A stretch of 64,000 nt of DNA, taken from NCBI RefSeq assembly GCF_003815875.1, contig NZ_CP033924.1:4464001-4528000 (forward strand), given 5' to 3'. The DNA is from Chryseobacterium lactis. Lineage in GTDB: Bacteria > Bacteroidota > Bacteroidia > Flavobacteriales > Weeksellaceae. The notes under the pieces are model-generated. The model was not told the origin of the DNA. It did not search any database and saw only the letters and a program-made list of their open reading frames with translations. Positions 52,177-62,024 of this stretch are shown one piece after another. The position numbers and the translations under genes are program-made. Within the stretch, counting starts at the first letter, position 1. Every line of letters starts with the position of its first letter.

Positions 52177-52197
52177 CCTACAAAAATATTAATCTAA

Positions 52198-52956
52198 ATG
52201 AATTATACAGAAAACATTGAACGTTTAAAAATACTGCTTACAGGAGCCTCCACAGATGTTACGATAACCAGTGAAAATGAAGCAGAATATAAAAGGCTAA
52301 AAAACGAACTGAAACAATCTGCTAAGTTTAAGGCCAACGAGCCAAAAGAATTTAAAATATGTGTTACTCTCCAGGAATTTAGGAGAGAGATGCAGGCCAA
52401 AGGAGGCTATGCCGAAAGGAGAAAATATATCAATCAACTCTTCTACCCGCTGATCTCTGATGAGAATTCCCTGTTGGACAGTATAGAGGAAATACAGCAA
52501 AATATAAACTTTGGTCATCTGAACCTTTTGCCCCAAGATATACAACAAAAAGGACGGGAAATGTCGGAAGTTTACCTTTATCTGTATTGTATTGAAAATT
52601 CGCTGCGAATATTTATCGAGGAAATAATGAAGACGGAAGCGGTAACCATACCGAGAAAGGTGCAGGATACTGTAGACAAATTGAAGAAAAGTGAGCAGGA
52701 AAGTAAATATTTGCCCATACGTGGAAACAGTGATCTCTTTTACTGCGATTTTATAGAGTTGGGAAAAATAATTGTTGGGAATTGGACAATTTTCGGAAAG
52801 TATTTCCCGAAACAGAATGAACACTGGTTGAATGTCATGGTGGATGAACTGTACAAGATACGATGTTTAGTTGCTCATAATAGTTATGTTGGCAAAGATG
52901 AGCGTGATGCGCTGAAAGTTTATTATAAGAGCATTACCGCACAATTGCGATTATAA
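52198..52956 (+). CDS. HEPN-domain protein (Swt1-like), putative RNase
   Basis: 252 residues with an acidic/Lys-rich N-terminal half and a helical C-terminus. The C-terminal 40 residues hold RCLVAHNSYVG, an R-x4-H motif of HEPN ribonucleases, preceded by DELYKI. HEPN RNases cut tRNA or mRNA in toxin-antitoxin and defence systems. The gene sits 21 bases after the DUF262 gene on the same strand, so the two are probably one defence unit. Confidence 0.75.
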   Translation: MNYTENIERLKILLTGASTDVTITSENEAEYKRLKNELKQSAKFKANEPKEFKICVTLQEFRREMQAKGGYAERRKYINQLFYPLISDENSLLDSIEEIQQNINFGHLNLLPQDIQQKGREMSEVYLYLYCIENSLRIFIEEIMKTEAVTIPRKVQDTVDKLKKSEQESKYLPIRGNSDLFYCDFIELGKIIVGNWTIFGKYFPKQNEHWLNVMVDELYKIRCLVAHNSYVGKDERDALKVYYKSITAQLRL

Positions 52957-53040
52957 CATTGGGCATTAAGGCGATCACAACGTGGTAATAATTTTGATGA
53001 ACATTTTGTATTAAGATAACTTAAATTTTAACTTTACTTT

Positions 53041-53259
53041 ATGGCAGCACCCTTTTTATTGAAATTACGCTTAGCATTAGGTATAGAACCAGAAGAAGTT
53101 GCTGAGATATTGCATATCAGCGTTAAGGAGTATTTGGCATTGGAAAATGATCCCAAGGAACATTTTTACGAAGATCAGGCTAAAACGCTCATGAATTGGA
53201 TGACGCCGAAGATGAATGGTAATTTTGATCAGTTCGTTCAGTTGCTCAATCAAAATTAG
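53041..53259 (+). CDS. Small XRE-like protein, 72 aa
   Basis: ATG 53041 (MAAPFLLKLRLALG) gives 72 residues that resemble an XRE helix-turn-helix (EPEEVAEILHISVKEYLALEND), though the recognition helix is weak, and a helical tail (FDQFVQLLNQN). It lies 84 bases after the HEPN gene on the same strand and may regulate it. No other family is seen. Confidence 0.6.
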   Translation: MAAPFLLKLRLALGIEPEEVAEILHISVKEYLALENDPKEHFYEDQAKTLMNWMTPKMNGNFDQFVQLLNQN

Positions 53260-53399
53260 GTGCGACATTAAAAGATGTAAATCACATGTTGTAAATATGA
53301 ATTTGATATAACGGGTAAACTTAACTTAACGGAGGACCAAATTGTGCAACTTGTGATACGCTTAACTCTTTGTTTGTCATTTAATCTGACTATTGAAAT

Positions 53400-53762
53400 T
53401 TAGTTATTCCTTGTCTTTGCCTGCAGACGACTGGCTTCCTGTTTGCTCTTTCTAATTTGTTCCTCTATATTCTTAATTTGGTCATTTGAGCATCCCTGAT
53501 ACATAATATTTACGCCCTGATTACCCTCGTAATTGTTGAAATGATTAGTAAAGGAGGATTTCTCCTGATAATTGAGAATGTACTCCGGAGCAACACCAAA
53601 AATATCAGCCAATTCGTATAGTCTTGAAACGCTAACGTCTGCAATATTGTTCTCTATATTGCTATACGCTTTGGGAGTGATGCCTAACGCTTTTGCTACA
53701 TTTTCTTTAGATAGCTTTTTTTCCTTTTCTCGTATTTCACGAATATTATCTCCGATTTTCAT
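53400..53762 (-). CDS. XRE regulator with NGNxGxNI motif, copy 3
   Basis: 120 residues: an XRE helix-turn-helix (residues 1-65: EKEKKLSKENVAKALGITPK then AYSNIENNIADVSVSRLYEL), a middle box NYEGNQGVNIMYQG, and a coiled-coil tail. The box is shared with the two upstream paralogues. Its neighbours' starts are 15 and about 55 bases apart, so the three form a tandem run. Targets unknown. Confidence 0.85.
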   Translation of the reverse strand: MKIGDNIREIREKEKKLSKENVAKALGITPKAYSNIENNIADVSVSRLYELADIFGVAPEYILNYQEKSSFTNHFNNYEGNQGVNIMYQGCSNDQIKNIEEQIRKSKQEASRLQAKTRNN

Positions 53763-53777
53763 ATGCTGATTATGTGT

Positions 53778-54209
53778 TTAAAAATCAATACTATTATTTT
53801 TGAGCAAAGCCTCTAATAATGAAATTCTTTTACGTTCACTTTCCAATAACTCTTGCTGCAATTTGTATAACTTCTCCTTATTTCTAAGTTCTTCTTTAGT
53901 TCTTAGATATTCTTGATTAGCGAGATTTGGTTCTCCGCCCTGATACATGATATTTACACCTTTGTTTCCATTGTTATTATGAAAATAATTGAAGAACTCC
54001 TTTTTTGAACTTTTGTAATGGAGGATATACTCAGGGCTACATCCAAAAATTTCTGCAATTTGCTCTAATCTATCCACAGAAATATCCGTAACATTATTTT
54101 CTATGTTCGCATAAGCACGGGTAGAAATTTCCAGCCTTTCAGCAACATGGCTTCTCTTAAAGTTTTTTTCAACTTCCCGTATTTCCCTTATGTTATCTCC
54201 AACTCTCAT
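53778..54209 (-). CDS. XRE regulator with NGNxGxNI motif, copy 2
   Basis: 143 residues, close to copy 3: XRE domain (EVEKNFKRSHVAERLEIS and RAYANIENNVTDISVDRLEQ), the box NNNGNKGVNIMYQG near residue 80, and a longer Lys/Glu-rich coiled coil (about 95-135). The 54-base gap to the next gene and 15 to copy 3 fit a tandem origin by duplication. Confidence 0.85.
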   Translation of the reverse strand: MRVGDNIREIREVEKNFKRSHVAERLEISTRAYANIENNVTDISVDRLEQIAEIFGCSPEYILHYKSSKKEFFNYFHNNNGNKGVNIMYQGGEPNLANQEYLRTKEELRNKEKLYKLQQELLESERKRISLLEALLKNNSIDF

Positions 54210-54264
54210 AACTACATAAAAAATGTTCGTTAAAGATGTGCTTGCAATATCACATAACCGGTTG

Positions 54265-54654
54265 TCAAAAATTAAATTCGATATTATTATCCCTTAAAAG
54301 TTTTTCCAATCTTGGTATTCTGTTCAATTCCTCTTGGTAAAGTTCTTTGTACGCCATCCGGATTTTTTCTTGGTCAATTCCCTGTACATGAATATTGATA
54401 CCGGAATTTCCATTATGATTAAAAAAGAAATTCCTAATTCCTGTAACGGGTTTATTGAGCGTAATCAAATCGGCAACATCGAGGGATAATAAGCGTGCAA
54501 TTGCGTCAAGCATAGAAAGCGTTATGTCTCGCTCATCACTTTCAATTGCTTCATATTCTTCCACACTGATATTAAGCTCTTGCGCAATAAAACTTTTTTC
54601 AATCTTTTGAGCAGTTCTTATCTGACCGATGTTACTTCCAATTTTCATATTCAA
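54265..54654 (-). CDS. XRE regulator with NGNxGxNI motif, copy 1
   Basis: The most diverged of the three. XRE domain: IRTAQKIEKSFIAQELNISVEEYEAIESD; box NHNGNSGINIHVQG near residue 80; C-terminal helix ending NIEFNF. The start could be either of two ATGs (54654 MNM or 54648 MK), and the second matches the paralogues' MxxGxNI beginning. Acts perhaps with the others as a regulator switch; no operator was identified. Confidence 0.8.
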   Translation of the reverse strand: MNMKIGSNIGQIRTAQKIEKSFIAQELNISVEEYEAIESDERDITLSMLDAIARLLSLDVADLITLNKPVTGIRNFFFNHNGNSGINIHVQGIDQEKIRMAYKELYQEELNRIPRLEKLLRDNNIEFNF

Positions 54655-54657
54655 TGC

Positions 54658-54924
54658 TTATTGTTTCTCCAAATATAGTAAAACTTCCAATATGGAACAA
54701 ATTCTTCCAAGTTCGTACAAATTCGTCCAATGCGGGAAGCTGTTTTCTTCTAAAAAATTGACTGAACAATTTCCTTTGTATTGACAAGAACAAACATGGG
54801 AAGATTGACCTACAAGTATAAGCAATATTGTTGCTTGTCCACTAATGGACAAGCAAAAGCCATTGTTTTGTTCTTCTGCCTCAAATTCAGTCTTCGCTCT
54901 ATTATTAAACGCCCGGATTAGCAC
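54658..54924 (-). CDS. Questionable small protein, 88 aa
   Basis: An 88-codon frame with a GTG start at 54924 and an AGGAGG sequence 8 bases upstream. The product is Cys-rich in the middle (SHVCSCQYKGNC). Strong Shine-Dalgarno sites are rare in this phylum, so the ribosome site may be chance. Function unknown; listed as tentative. Confidence 0.3.
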   Translation of the reverse strand: MLIRAFNNRAKTEFEAEEQNNGFCLSISGQATILLILVGQSSHVCSCQYKGNCSVNFLEENSFPHWTNLYELGRICSILEVLLYLEKQ

Positions 54925-54977
54925 ATGTAAAACCTCCTAACGGAGCAGTATTCTATTGTGTAACCTAACTACGATTG

Positions 54978-56366
54978 ATGATGAGCAAAACTATACGTAA
55001 CAAGATTTCTATTTTCACAACCTGCCATCACCCGGAACTGGTAACGGGCGGCAGGTATTTTCTATCCATAATTTGTTTCATGTTGTTTGGTGTCGAGGTA
55101 GCCCGTCCGCAGTCCCGAGAACCCGGGACTGCAAACAACCAAAACATCACCGCTTTAAACATCGGCGACCAAATCCCCGAAGCACTTTGGAACACTCCTT
55201 TGCAGGTGGTGAACCATCCACAGGGTAAACAGACCGCTACGCTTGCCGACTATAAAAGCAAGCTGATAATACTGGATTTTTGGGCTACATGGTGCGGCAA
55301 TTGTATCAAAAACTTCCCTAAACTTCACGCTTTGCAGAATGAATTTGGCGACAAAATAAAGGTGTTGGCAATAACCAAAGAAGACACGGATAAAATAGCC
55401 AAGTTTTTTAAAACAGGCGTAGGGAAAGAACACACTTACGTCAATTCAGTAATTAATGACAGCGTTCTTTCAAAATACTTTCCTTACCGAAGTGTACCCC
55501 ATATCGCATGGATTAATCCCAACGGTAAAGTGCTGAACACCACCCAAGCGGAGGACATCACCACCGCCAACATACAAGCCATTTTGGATAATCAAAAAAC
55601 ACAGATGGTTGCCAAAGTCGATATTGACAAAAATAGACCCCTGTTTCTTTCCGAACATTTTAGTAACGACTTGCAATTAAAATCCTATTCTATTTTTGTT
55701 AAAGGGTATTATCCGGGGCTACCGTCAGGAAATAATTTCAAGAAAACCGAAGATGGTGAAATTTATGGCAGGCAAATGACCAATACCACCATGATGCGAA
55801 TTTACAACCCGATACTATATGAATTATTCGATAAGAAAGGCGACCAATTTAGTTCAAAGCGTATGATAATAGAGGTAAAAGAGCCAGCATTGTTAGACGT
55901 TATAAAAAACGAAGATGGTAAAAGCGAAAGATATAACCTATACAACTACGAACTTATAGTTCCTGAAGAAAAGGCTGACAGCTTGTACTATTATATGTTG
56001 GCAGACCTTAACCGTTATTCGGATTATATAGGCTCAATCGAAAAGCGTATGGTGGATTGTCTTGTTTTGATTAGAACCTCTACCATAGACAAAATTAAAA
56101 GCAAAGGAGGAAAGCCTAAAAACACTTTTCCAGCTTCGCCATCTATCCTGACTAATCAAAAACTTGGTTCGATGATTAACATGCTTAGTGAGGAAAAAGT
56201 CATTACGCTACCGATAGTAGATGAAACTGGCTATACAGATAATGTTGATATAGAAGTTTCAGGTATTAAGGACTTAACCAGCTTAAAAAAAGAACTCAAC
56301 AGGTATAACCTTGACCTCGTACCCGCAAAAAGAAGCCTTAATATGTTCGTCTTAAAAGACAAGTAG
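54978..56366 (+). CDS. TlpA-like thioredoxin family protein, large
   Basis: 463 residues with a membrane signal/anchor near residues 30-45 (LSIICFMLFGVEVARPQ). The thioredoxin domain (about 80-215) has LIILDFWATWCGNCIKNFPKL with the WCGNC active site and a later YRSVPHIAWINPNG, with cis-Pro in SVPH. The C-terminal 230 residues are unassigned. It is the first gene of a rightward cluster with SusC and SusD, starts just 3 bases from a second ATG, and probably reduces or shuffles disulfides in the periplasm. Confidence 0.85.
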   Translation: MMSKTIRNKISIFTTCHHPELVTGGRYFLSIICFMLFGVEVARPQSREPGTANNQNITALNIGDQIPEALWNTPLQVVNHPQGKQTATLADYKSKLIILDFWATWCGNCIKNFPKLHALQNEFGDKIKVLAITKEDTDKIAKFFKTGVGKEHTYVNSVINDSVLSKYFPYRSVPHIAWINPNGKVLNTTQAEDITTANIQAILDNQKTQMVAKVDIDKNRPLFLSEHFSNDLQLKSYSIFVKGYYPGLPSGNNFKKTEDGEIYGRQMTNTTMMRIYNPILYELFDKKGDQFSSKRMIIEVKEPALLDVIKNEDGKSERYNLYNYELIVPEEKADSLYYYMLADLNRYSDYIGSIEKRMVDCLVLIRTSTIDKIKSKGGKPKNTFPASPSILTNQKLGSMINMLSEEKVITLPIVDETGYTDNVDIEVSGIKDLTSLKKELNRYNLDLVPAKRSLNMFVLKDK

Positions 56367-56403
56367 CTGCTTCTATTTTTTTACAATCTAACTCAATTAA
56401 TGA

Positions 56404-59400
56404 ATGAAATCTTTTATACTCATTATTACATTGCTTATTGCTTCCTTTAGCATGTTTGCACAACAAACCATCACAGGCACAGTTGTTTCTCACAACGATA
56501 GTTTACCTATTGAGGGAGCCAGCGTATCCCTGCAAGGAGCCAACAGAACAGTAAGCACCAATGGTAAAGGACACTTTACCATCCAAACTGCGACAAATGC
56601 AAGTACCGCTATTTTGGTCGTTAATCATGTGGGTTTTGAACCAACAACAATAACAGTAAATCTGCCATATAAAGATACTTTAAACATCATTCTACAAGCA
56701 TCAACTCGCTTGTTGGAGGAAGTAGAAGTAGTATCAACAGGGTATCAGAAAATACCCAAAGAACGGGCAACAGGTTCATTTGCCACTGTAAGCAATGAAC
56801 TGTTTAACCAACAGGTGGGTACAGACATCCTTTCGAGGCTACCAGCTATTGCTAATAGCATGGTAATGGATGCCGGAAAGCAAGGCACACCACAAATGAT
56901 GATACGGGGTTTGAGTACAATAAGCGGACAAAAAGACCCGCTAATTGTTGTCGATAATTTTCCTTATGACGGTGATATTACCAATATCAATCCCAACATT
57001 GTAGAAAATATAACCATCCTCAAAGATGCATCGGCTTCCAGCATTTGGGGAGCAAGGGCGGCAAATGGTGTTATCGTTATCACCACCAAGAACGGACGTT
57101 TCAATCAACCGATTACTTTATCGTTCAATTCCAATCTTACTATCGGGGCAAAACCCGATTTAGACTACATCCGTCAGATGTCGTCCAGTGATTATATTGA
57201 CGTGGAGCAAGAATTGTTCAACAGAGGCTACTACAATAGCGATATTAATTCAACAAGCCACCCGATAATCAGTCCGGTAGTTGACCTTTTGGAAAAAGCT
57301 CGTAGTGGAGCATTAACCCAAGAACAGGCACAGCAGCAAATAACCGCTTTGAGAACCATAGATGCAAGGAAGCAATTCAATCAATATATGTACAAACCAT
57401 TGGTCAATCAGCAATATTTTTTAAGTGCGCAGGGCGGGGCAGATAAGTTTTCTTGGACATCTTCGGTGGGTTACGACCACAATAAGGATAATTTGGGAAG
57501 CACTTACCAGCGCATGAACCTTCGTTTCCAAAACACTTATCGTCCAATAAGACAGCTTTCACTTTCAACCGGGCTTTATTATACGCAAAACAGAAATAAA
57601 TCGGGTCGCTTAGGTTATAATAATGTAACAATGAGAGGCGGGACTTTTGCACCGTATATGCAAATGGCTGATGCGAATGGAAATGCGCTACCCGTTGCAA
57701 GGGACTACAATCAAAGCTATATCCAAAATCTCGGTGATGGAAAATTGCTTGACTGGAATTATTATCCGCTTACAGATTGGCAACACCAAACATCTAATGG
57801 CACTGTTTCCGATATACTGGCAACTGCTACGCTCGATTACCAAATCATAAAGGGGTTGAATGCAACCGTAAATTACCAGTACGAAAGACAAATTGGATTA
57901 AATACCAACCTTGCCGATGAAAACAGTTATATGGCAAGGGACTACATCAATCTCTTTTCCCAAATTGTGAACGGAAATGTAGTTTACATCGTACCCAATG
58001 GTAGCATATTAGATAAATCAAATAACTTATTAAATGCAAATAATGTACGAGGTCAGCTAAACTTTGACAACACTTACGGCAAGCACAATATAACAGCTCT
58101 GATTGGTGGGGAAGCACGTTCCGCTAACATGCAATCAAATCAGGCACGTTTCTACGGTTATGACCCTAACACTTTAACCACGGGCAACGTGGATTATACA
58201 AAAACATATCCAACAATTATTAGCGGGGGCGCCTCTTTAATTCAAAGAGGTCAATACCTGCGGGAAACGACCACGAGGTTTATATCTTACTTCGCTAATG
58301 CTGCTTACACGTTTGATAATAGGTATGTCGTATCGGCAAGCGCCCGCCGGGATGCAAGTAATCTTTTTGGTCTAAAAACGAATGACCAATGGAACCCCTT
58401 TTGGTCGGCAGGGTTTGCATGGAAACTATCGAACGAGAATTTTTATAAAGTTGATTTCTTGCCTTACCTCAATCTCCGGGCAACGTATGGCTTTAGTGGC
58501 AATATTGACCCCGCAATGGTTGCAGTCAACACAATTTGGTATCCCAACAATGTGAATATTTTTACAGGTGCAGCATACGCACAGTTTAATAATTACTACA
58601 ATCCACTACTAAAATGGGAAACCTCAAAAATGCTCAACCTTGCGGTAGATTTTCGTCTGCGGAACGACCGTTTAACAGGTTCAATAGAGTATTATCACAA
58701 AAAAGGTATTAATCTCTTTGGGATGGCTCCAATGGATTACACAACTGGAGTTGACCCCTATATGTTACGGAATGTAGCCAGTATGAAAGGGGATGGTTGG
58801 GATATTCAGCTAAAAAGTATAAACGTAGACCGTACATTTAAGTGGAGTACCATACTGAATTTTAGTTTATACAAGGATAAAATTGTTAGCTATCAAGTAG
58901 AAAGGACATTGGCACAGGAATATGTCAATGTTTCCTCACCGCCCATATCCGGGATTGAGGGAAATCCTGTATATGCCATTTATGCTTATAAATGGGCGGG
59001 ACTTGACCCCAATACAGGTGAAGCACTGGGATACCTCAATGGAGAAGTAAGTAAAGATTATAGCAGTATTGTAGGCACAGGCACTAACGTAGAAGACCTT
59101 GAATACTTTGGTTCTTCTATTCCGACTAAATTCGGTTCGTTAATCAATGCGGTATCGTACAAGAATATCAGCTTACAAGTTGGCGTTTCATTCAAATTTG
59201 GATATTGGTTCAGACGTAACTCTATTAACTATACCAACCTGTTTTATAACTGGCGGGGACATTCCGATTATGCACTACGCTGGCAAAAACCGGGTGATGA
59301 AGTAAATACCAACGTACCTGTAAATCTATATACCACAAATACCAACCGGGATGCTTTTTATAACGGCTCAAGCGTTTTGGTAGAAAAAGGCGACCATATC

Positions 59401-59610
59401 AGGCTCCAATATATCAATCTTGCTTACGACTTCATAATGCCAGCAAACAAGACAAAAGGTATCAAAGGATTACAGGTGTTTTTCAACGCAAGTAATCTTG
59501 GGTTATTATGGAAAGCTAATAAAGCAGGCATTGACCCTGACTTTGGCTTAGGCTATTTCAATCTAAAAACTCCTGCAAATTATTCACTTGGTCTTAAAGC
59601 CAAATTATAA
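56404..59610 (+). CDS. SusC/RagA TonB-linked outer-membrane protein
   Basis: 1,068 residues with a signal peptide (FILIITLLIASFSMFAQ), an N-terminal carboxypeptidase-like domain (ITGTVVSHNDSLPIEGASVS), a plug domain (about 150-230; VENITILKDASASSIWGARAANG) and a large beta-barrel ending in LGLKAKL. The signature LKDASA plus IWGARAANGV is typical of SusC/RagA. Uses TonB to import a polymer or peptide bound by the SusD partner. Substrate not predictable. Confidence 0.96.
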   Translation: MKSFILIITLLIASFSMFAQQTITGTVVSHNDSLPIEGASVSLQGANRTVSTNGKGHFTIQTATNASTAILVVNHVGFEPTTITVNLPYKDTLNIILQASTRLLEEVEVVSTGYQKIPKERATGSFATVSNELFNQQVGTDILSRLPAIANSMVMDAGKQGTPQMMIRGLSTISGQKDPLIVVDNFPYDGDITNINPNIVENITILKDASASSIWGARAANGVIVITTKNGRFNQPITLSFNSNLTIGAKPDLDYIRQMSSSDYIDVEQELFNRGYYNSDINSTSHPIISPVVDLLEKARSGALTQEQAQQQITALRTIDARKQFNQYMYKPLVNQQYFLSAQGGADKFSWTSSVGYDHNKDNLGSTYQRMNLRFQNTYRPIRQLSLSTGLYYTQNRNKSGRLGYNNVTMRGGTFAPYMQMADANGNALPVARDYNQSYIQNLGDGKLLDWNYYPLTDWQHQTSNGTVSDILATATLDYQIIKGLNATVNYQYERQIGLNTNLADENSYMARDYINLFSQIVNGNVVYIVPNGSILDKSNNLLNANNVRGQLNFDNTYGKHNITALIGGEARSANMQSNQARFYGYDPNTLTTGNVDYTKTYPTIISGGASLIQRGQYLRETTTRFISYFANAAYTFDNRYVVSASARRDASNLFGLKTNDQWNPFWSAGFAWKLSNENFYKVDFLPYLNLRATYGFSGNIDPAMVAVNTIWYPNNVNIFTGAAYAQFNNYYNPLLKWETSKMLNLAVDFRLRNDRLTGSIEYYHKKGINLFGMAPMDYTTGVDPYMLRNVASMKGDGWDIQLKSINVDRTFKWSTILNFSLYKDKIVSYQVERTLAQEYVNVSSPPISGIEGNPVYAIYAYKWAGLDPNTGEALGYLNGEVSKDYSSIVGTGTNVEDLEYFGSSIPTKFGSLINAVSYKNISLQVGVSFKFGYWFRRNSINYTNLFYNWRGHSDYALRWQKPGDEVNTNVPVNLYTTNTNRDAFYNGSSVLVEKGDHIRLQYINLAYDFIMPANKTKGIKGLQVFFNASNLGLLWKANKAGIDPDFGLGYFNLKTPANYSLGLKAKL

Positions 59611-59621
59611 AAGCTATTACA

Positions 59622-60992
59622 ATGAAAAAAAACACTCAAATAATAACGTTTCTATTATTCCTGACATTGCTTATTTCGGGATGCGAAAAGTTTCTTGAAG
59701 AAAAATCAGATAAAAGTTTAGCCATCCCTACAACGCTGCGTGACCTGCAATCATTGCTGAATAATGCCTCTGATGTTAATCACGTATTTTGCTCAATGGG
59801 TGAAGCAAGCAGTGATGACCACTTTTTGAAAGATGCAGATTACAATGGATTAAATTACGAAAGTGATAAACGTCAATATACATGGCAAGCGGATTATGTA
59901 ACCCGTCCACTATCTTCAAATGGTGATGAATGGTATAATTGTTACAAGGTAATATATATCTGTAATTCTGTTTTACAAGGACTTGAGGAGAACAACCTGA
60001 CTGGACAAGAAGCAGGTTATATCAAAGGGCAGGCTTTGGTTTTCAGAGCAGCACGTTATTTGGACGGTGTACAGGTATGGTCGCCCGTTTATAATAGAGC
60101 AACAGCAAATACGGACTTGGGTATGGTGCTAAGGTTAGAACCTGATATAAATATTCCCTCTGTTAGGTCATCCGTACAGGAAACCTATGACTTGATATTA
60201 AAAGACCTTAATGATGCACTTCCATTGTTACCAGCAACAATTACTTCTCCTACATTGCCCACTAAGGCGGCAGTTTACGGACTATTAGCAAGAACACATT
60301 TGATAATCGGAAATTATGTCGAAGCACTGGAAAATGCAGAAAGGGCATTTGAAATTAGTAATGAGTTGATTGATTTTAATGGATTGAACCCAAACGCAAA
60401 TTATCCAATACCGTCAGTAAATCAAATAAGTAAAGAAATCGTATTTCAAACACGGATGTTTTCATCTGCCATTAACAACTTTAATGTAGCAAGAATTTCA
60501 CCATCACTCTATAACCTTTATGATGCCGGGGATTTGCGAAAGAGTATTTATTTTCGTGGAGTAGCTGTTGGGGAGTATAGATTTAAAGGTACACATACGG
60601 GCAATACAGGATTAATCACTGGAATTACAACAAGTGAATTGCTTCTCATTATTGCAGAATGTAATGCCCGATTAGATAACATTAGTGAAGCTGCAAACAC
60701 TCTTAATAAATTACTGATTAAGAGATGGGATGTCAATCAATTTATACCATACTCATTTACTAATAAAGATGCTGCACTGAATACGATTTTAATAGAAAGA
60801 AGAAAAGAATTGGTATATCGTGGGCTTAGATGGTCAGATATCAAAAGATTGAACAGGGACGGATATAATATAACATTGACACGAACCGTAAACGGTCAAA
60901 CCATAACATTGCCACCCAATGACTTGCGTTACGCTATTGCTATTCCTGAAACGGTGATAGAAATAGGCGGCATCCAGCAAAATCCGAGATAA
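59622..60992 (+). CDS. SusD/RagB lipoprotein
   Basis: 456 residues with a lipoprotein signal (LFLTLLISGCEKFL, lipobox LISGC), then a helical N-terminal SusD domain with ALVFRAARYLDGVQVWSPVY and a long TPR-like region, and a C-terminal RRKELVYRGLRWSDIKRLNRD motif. It is the substrate-binding lid of the SusC channel. It lies 11 bases after SusC. An intrinsic terminator follows. Confidence 0.95.
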   Translation: MKKNTQIITFLLFLTLLISGCEKFLEEKSDKSLAIPTTLRDLQSLLNNASDVNHVFCSMGEASSDDHFLKDADYNGLNYESDKRQYTWQADYVTRPLSSNGDEWYNCYKVIYICNSVLQGLEENNLTGQEAGYIKGQALVFRAARYLDGVQVWSPVYNRATANTDLGMVLRLEPDINIPSVRSSVQETYDLILKDLNDALPLLPATITSPTLPTKAAVYGLLARTHLIIGNYVEALENAERAFEISNELIDFNGLNPNANYPIPSVNQISKEIVFQTRMFSSAINNFNVARISPSLYNLYDAGDLRKSIYFRGVAVGEYRFKGTHTGNTGLITGITTSELLLIIAECNARLDNISEAANTLNKLLIKRWDVNQFIPYSFTNKDAALNTILIERRKELVYRGLRWSDIKRLNRDGYNITLTRTVNGQTITLPPNDLRYAIAIPETVIEIGGIQQNPR

Positions 60993-61006
60993 ATTATAGT
61001 AAACAT

Positions 61007-61034
61007 AAAAAGGGGCTTGTGATGCCCCTTTTTT
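61007..61034 (+). terminator. Terminator after SusD
   Basis: AAAAAGGGGC (61007-61016) pairs with GCCCCTTTTTT (61024-61034), a strong stem with a T run. It closes the rightward thioredoxin-SusC-SusD operon. Confidence 0.85.
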
Positions 61035-61058
61035 GCTTTTTAAAATGTTTTTGAGAAA

Positions 61059-61349
61059 TCATTCTCGCTTACTGTCAACGATAGCCATAACTTGGGGATT
61101 GGTTTTCCCCGACAGTTTGCTTTGTAAATCCAATTCATTTTCTGCCGTTATTTGGCAAGGTAACTCTTCACCTGAACCACATTCCTCTGAAGTTCCGGGT
61201 TGCCAATTGGCAGGGTCAGCAAATACACCGGGATTTACTGCATCTGTATAATGATAGGTGCTTGCTGTACTTGCCATTTTAAATGACATAGTAACCGCTG
61301 CAATTGCTAATGCCACTACAGCAAAGAGGTTCATTTTTAATTTTTTCAT
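61059..61349 (-). CDS. DUF6520-like secreted peptide, 96 aa
   Basis: 96 residues: a signal peptide (LFAVVALAIAAVTMSFKMA) and a short mature part with two cysteines (EECGSGEELPCQITAEN) that could form one disulfide. The start MKKLKMNLF is typical of the DUF6520 group of small exported proteins in Bacteroidota. It lies 4 bases after the MauE-like gene. A substrate or product of the redox genes nearby is an attractive but unproven idea. Confidence 0.75.
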   Translation of the reverse strand: MKKLKMNLFAVVALAIAAVTMSFKMASTASTYHYTDAVNPGVFADPANWQPGTSEECGSGEELPCQITAENELDLQSKLSGKTNPQVMAIVDSKRE

Positions 61350-61353
61350 TGCT

Positions 61354-61881
61354 TTAAAATTTTGATGTTAAAGAATACTTTTTTATTTGTCTTTTGGCCG
61401 ACCCGCCCTCAGTAGTTTCGCCTCCAGCGTTGCTACCTCGTAATTTGTACCATAAGTAAAGCCCCCAACCGCTTAAAAAAAGGAACAAGAGATTGAAGAA
61501 AAAATGTTGCAACCAAGTCATGCCGCTTATCACCGATCCGCACTCGCATGGTAGCTTTTCCCATGCGCCCATAAGAGCCACAACGATATAAGCCGTAAAA
61601 GCAGTCATTAATCCAGTTGAGAGGATTAAACCCGCTTTACGATATTTTTCCATTATCAATGCCAGTACTGTTATTAATTCCAATGCCGGGAGCATGTAAA
61701 TAAGGATGTACCCTAAACTATCTGAAATGGGTTGACGGAGGATACCGCTTTTAAATGCTGCAAAGTTTGTTATTTTGTCAATGCTTACAGGTATCCAAAG
61801 AAGCAGCAAAAGAATAATAACGATATTGAGTGTTATCCGTTTTCTTTTGAGTTGGTTTGGATATATAGCCGTTGTTTCCAT
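61354..61881 (-). CDS. MauE/DoxX-like redox membrane protein
   Basis: 175 residues with four hydrophobic segments (about 18-35, 54-78, 85-108, 118-140). It has a PCECGSV cysteine pair between helices 3 and 4, as in MauE-like membrane electron carriers. It probably passes electrons to periplasmic thiol partners, here perhaps the TlpA-like protein and the DUF6520 peptide. It is upstream of DUF6520 in a two-gene operon. Confidence 0.82.
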   Translation of the reverse strand: METTAIYPNQLKRKRITLNIVIILLLLLWIPVSIDKITNFAAFKSGILRQPISDSLGYILIYMLPALELITVLALIMEKYRKAGLILSTGLMTAFTAYIVVALMGAWEKLPCECGSVISGMTWLQHFFFNLLFLFLSGWGLYLWYKLRGSNAGGETTEGGSAKRQIKKYSLTSKF

Positions 61882-62024
61882 TGCCTTTGTATCTTAGTGA
61901 GGGTTCTCACCATCCTTTGATACAAAGTTCACTAAAGCGTTAAGCGTGGGAAAGACAAAATCGGTAAAAATTGAGCAGGTTTGTGTCGAGAATTTTCCGA
62001 TTTTGACAATATCTTGGAATATCC

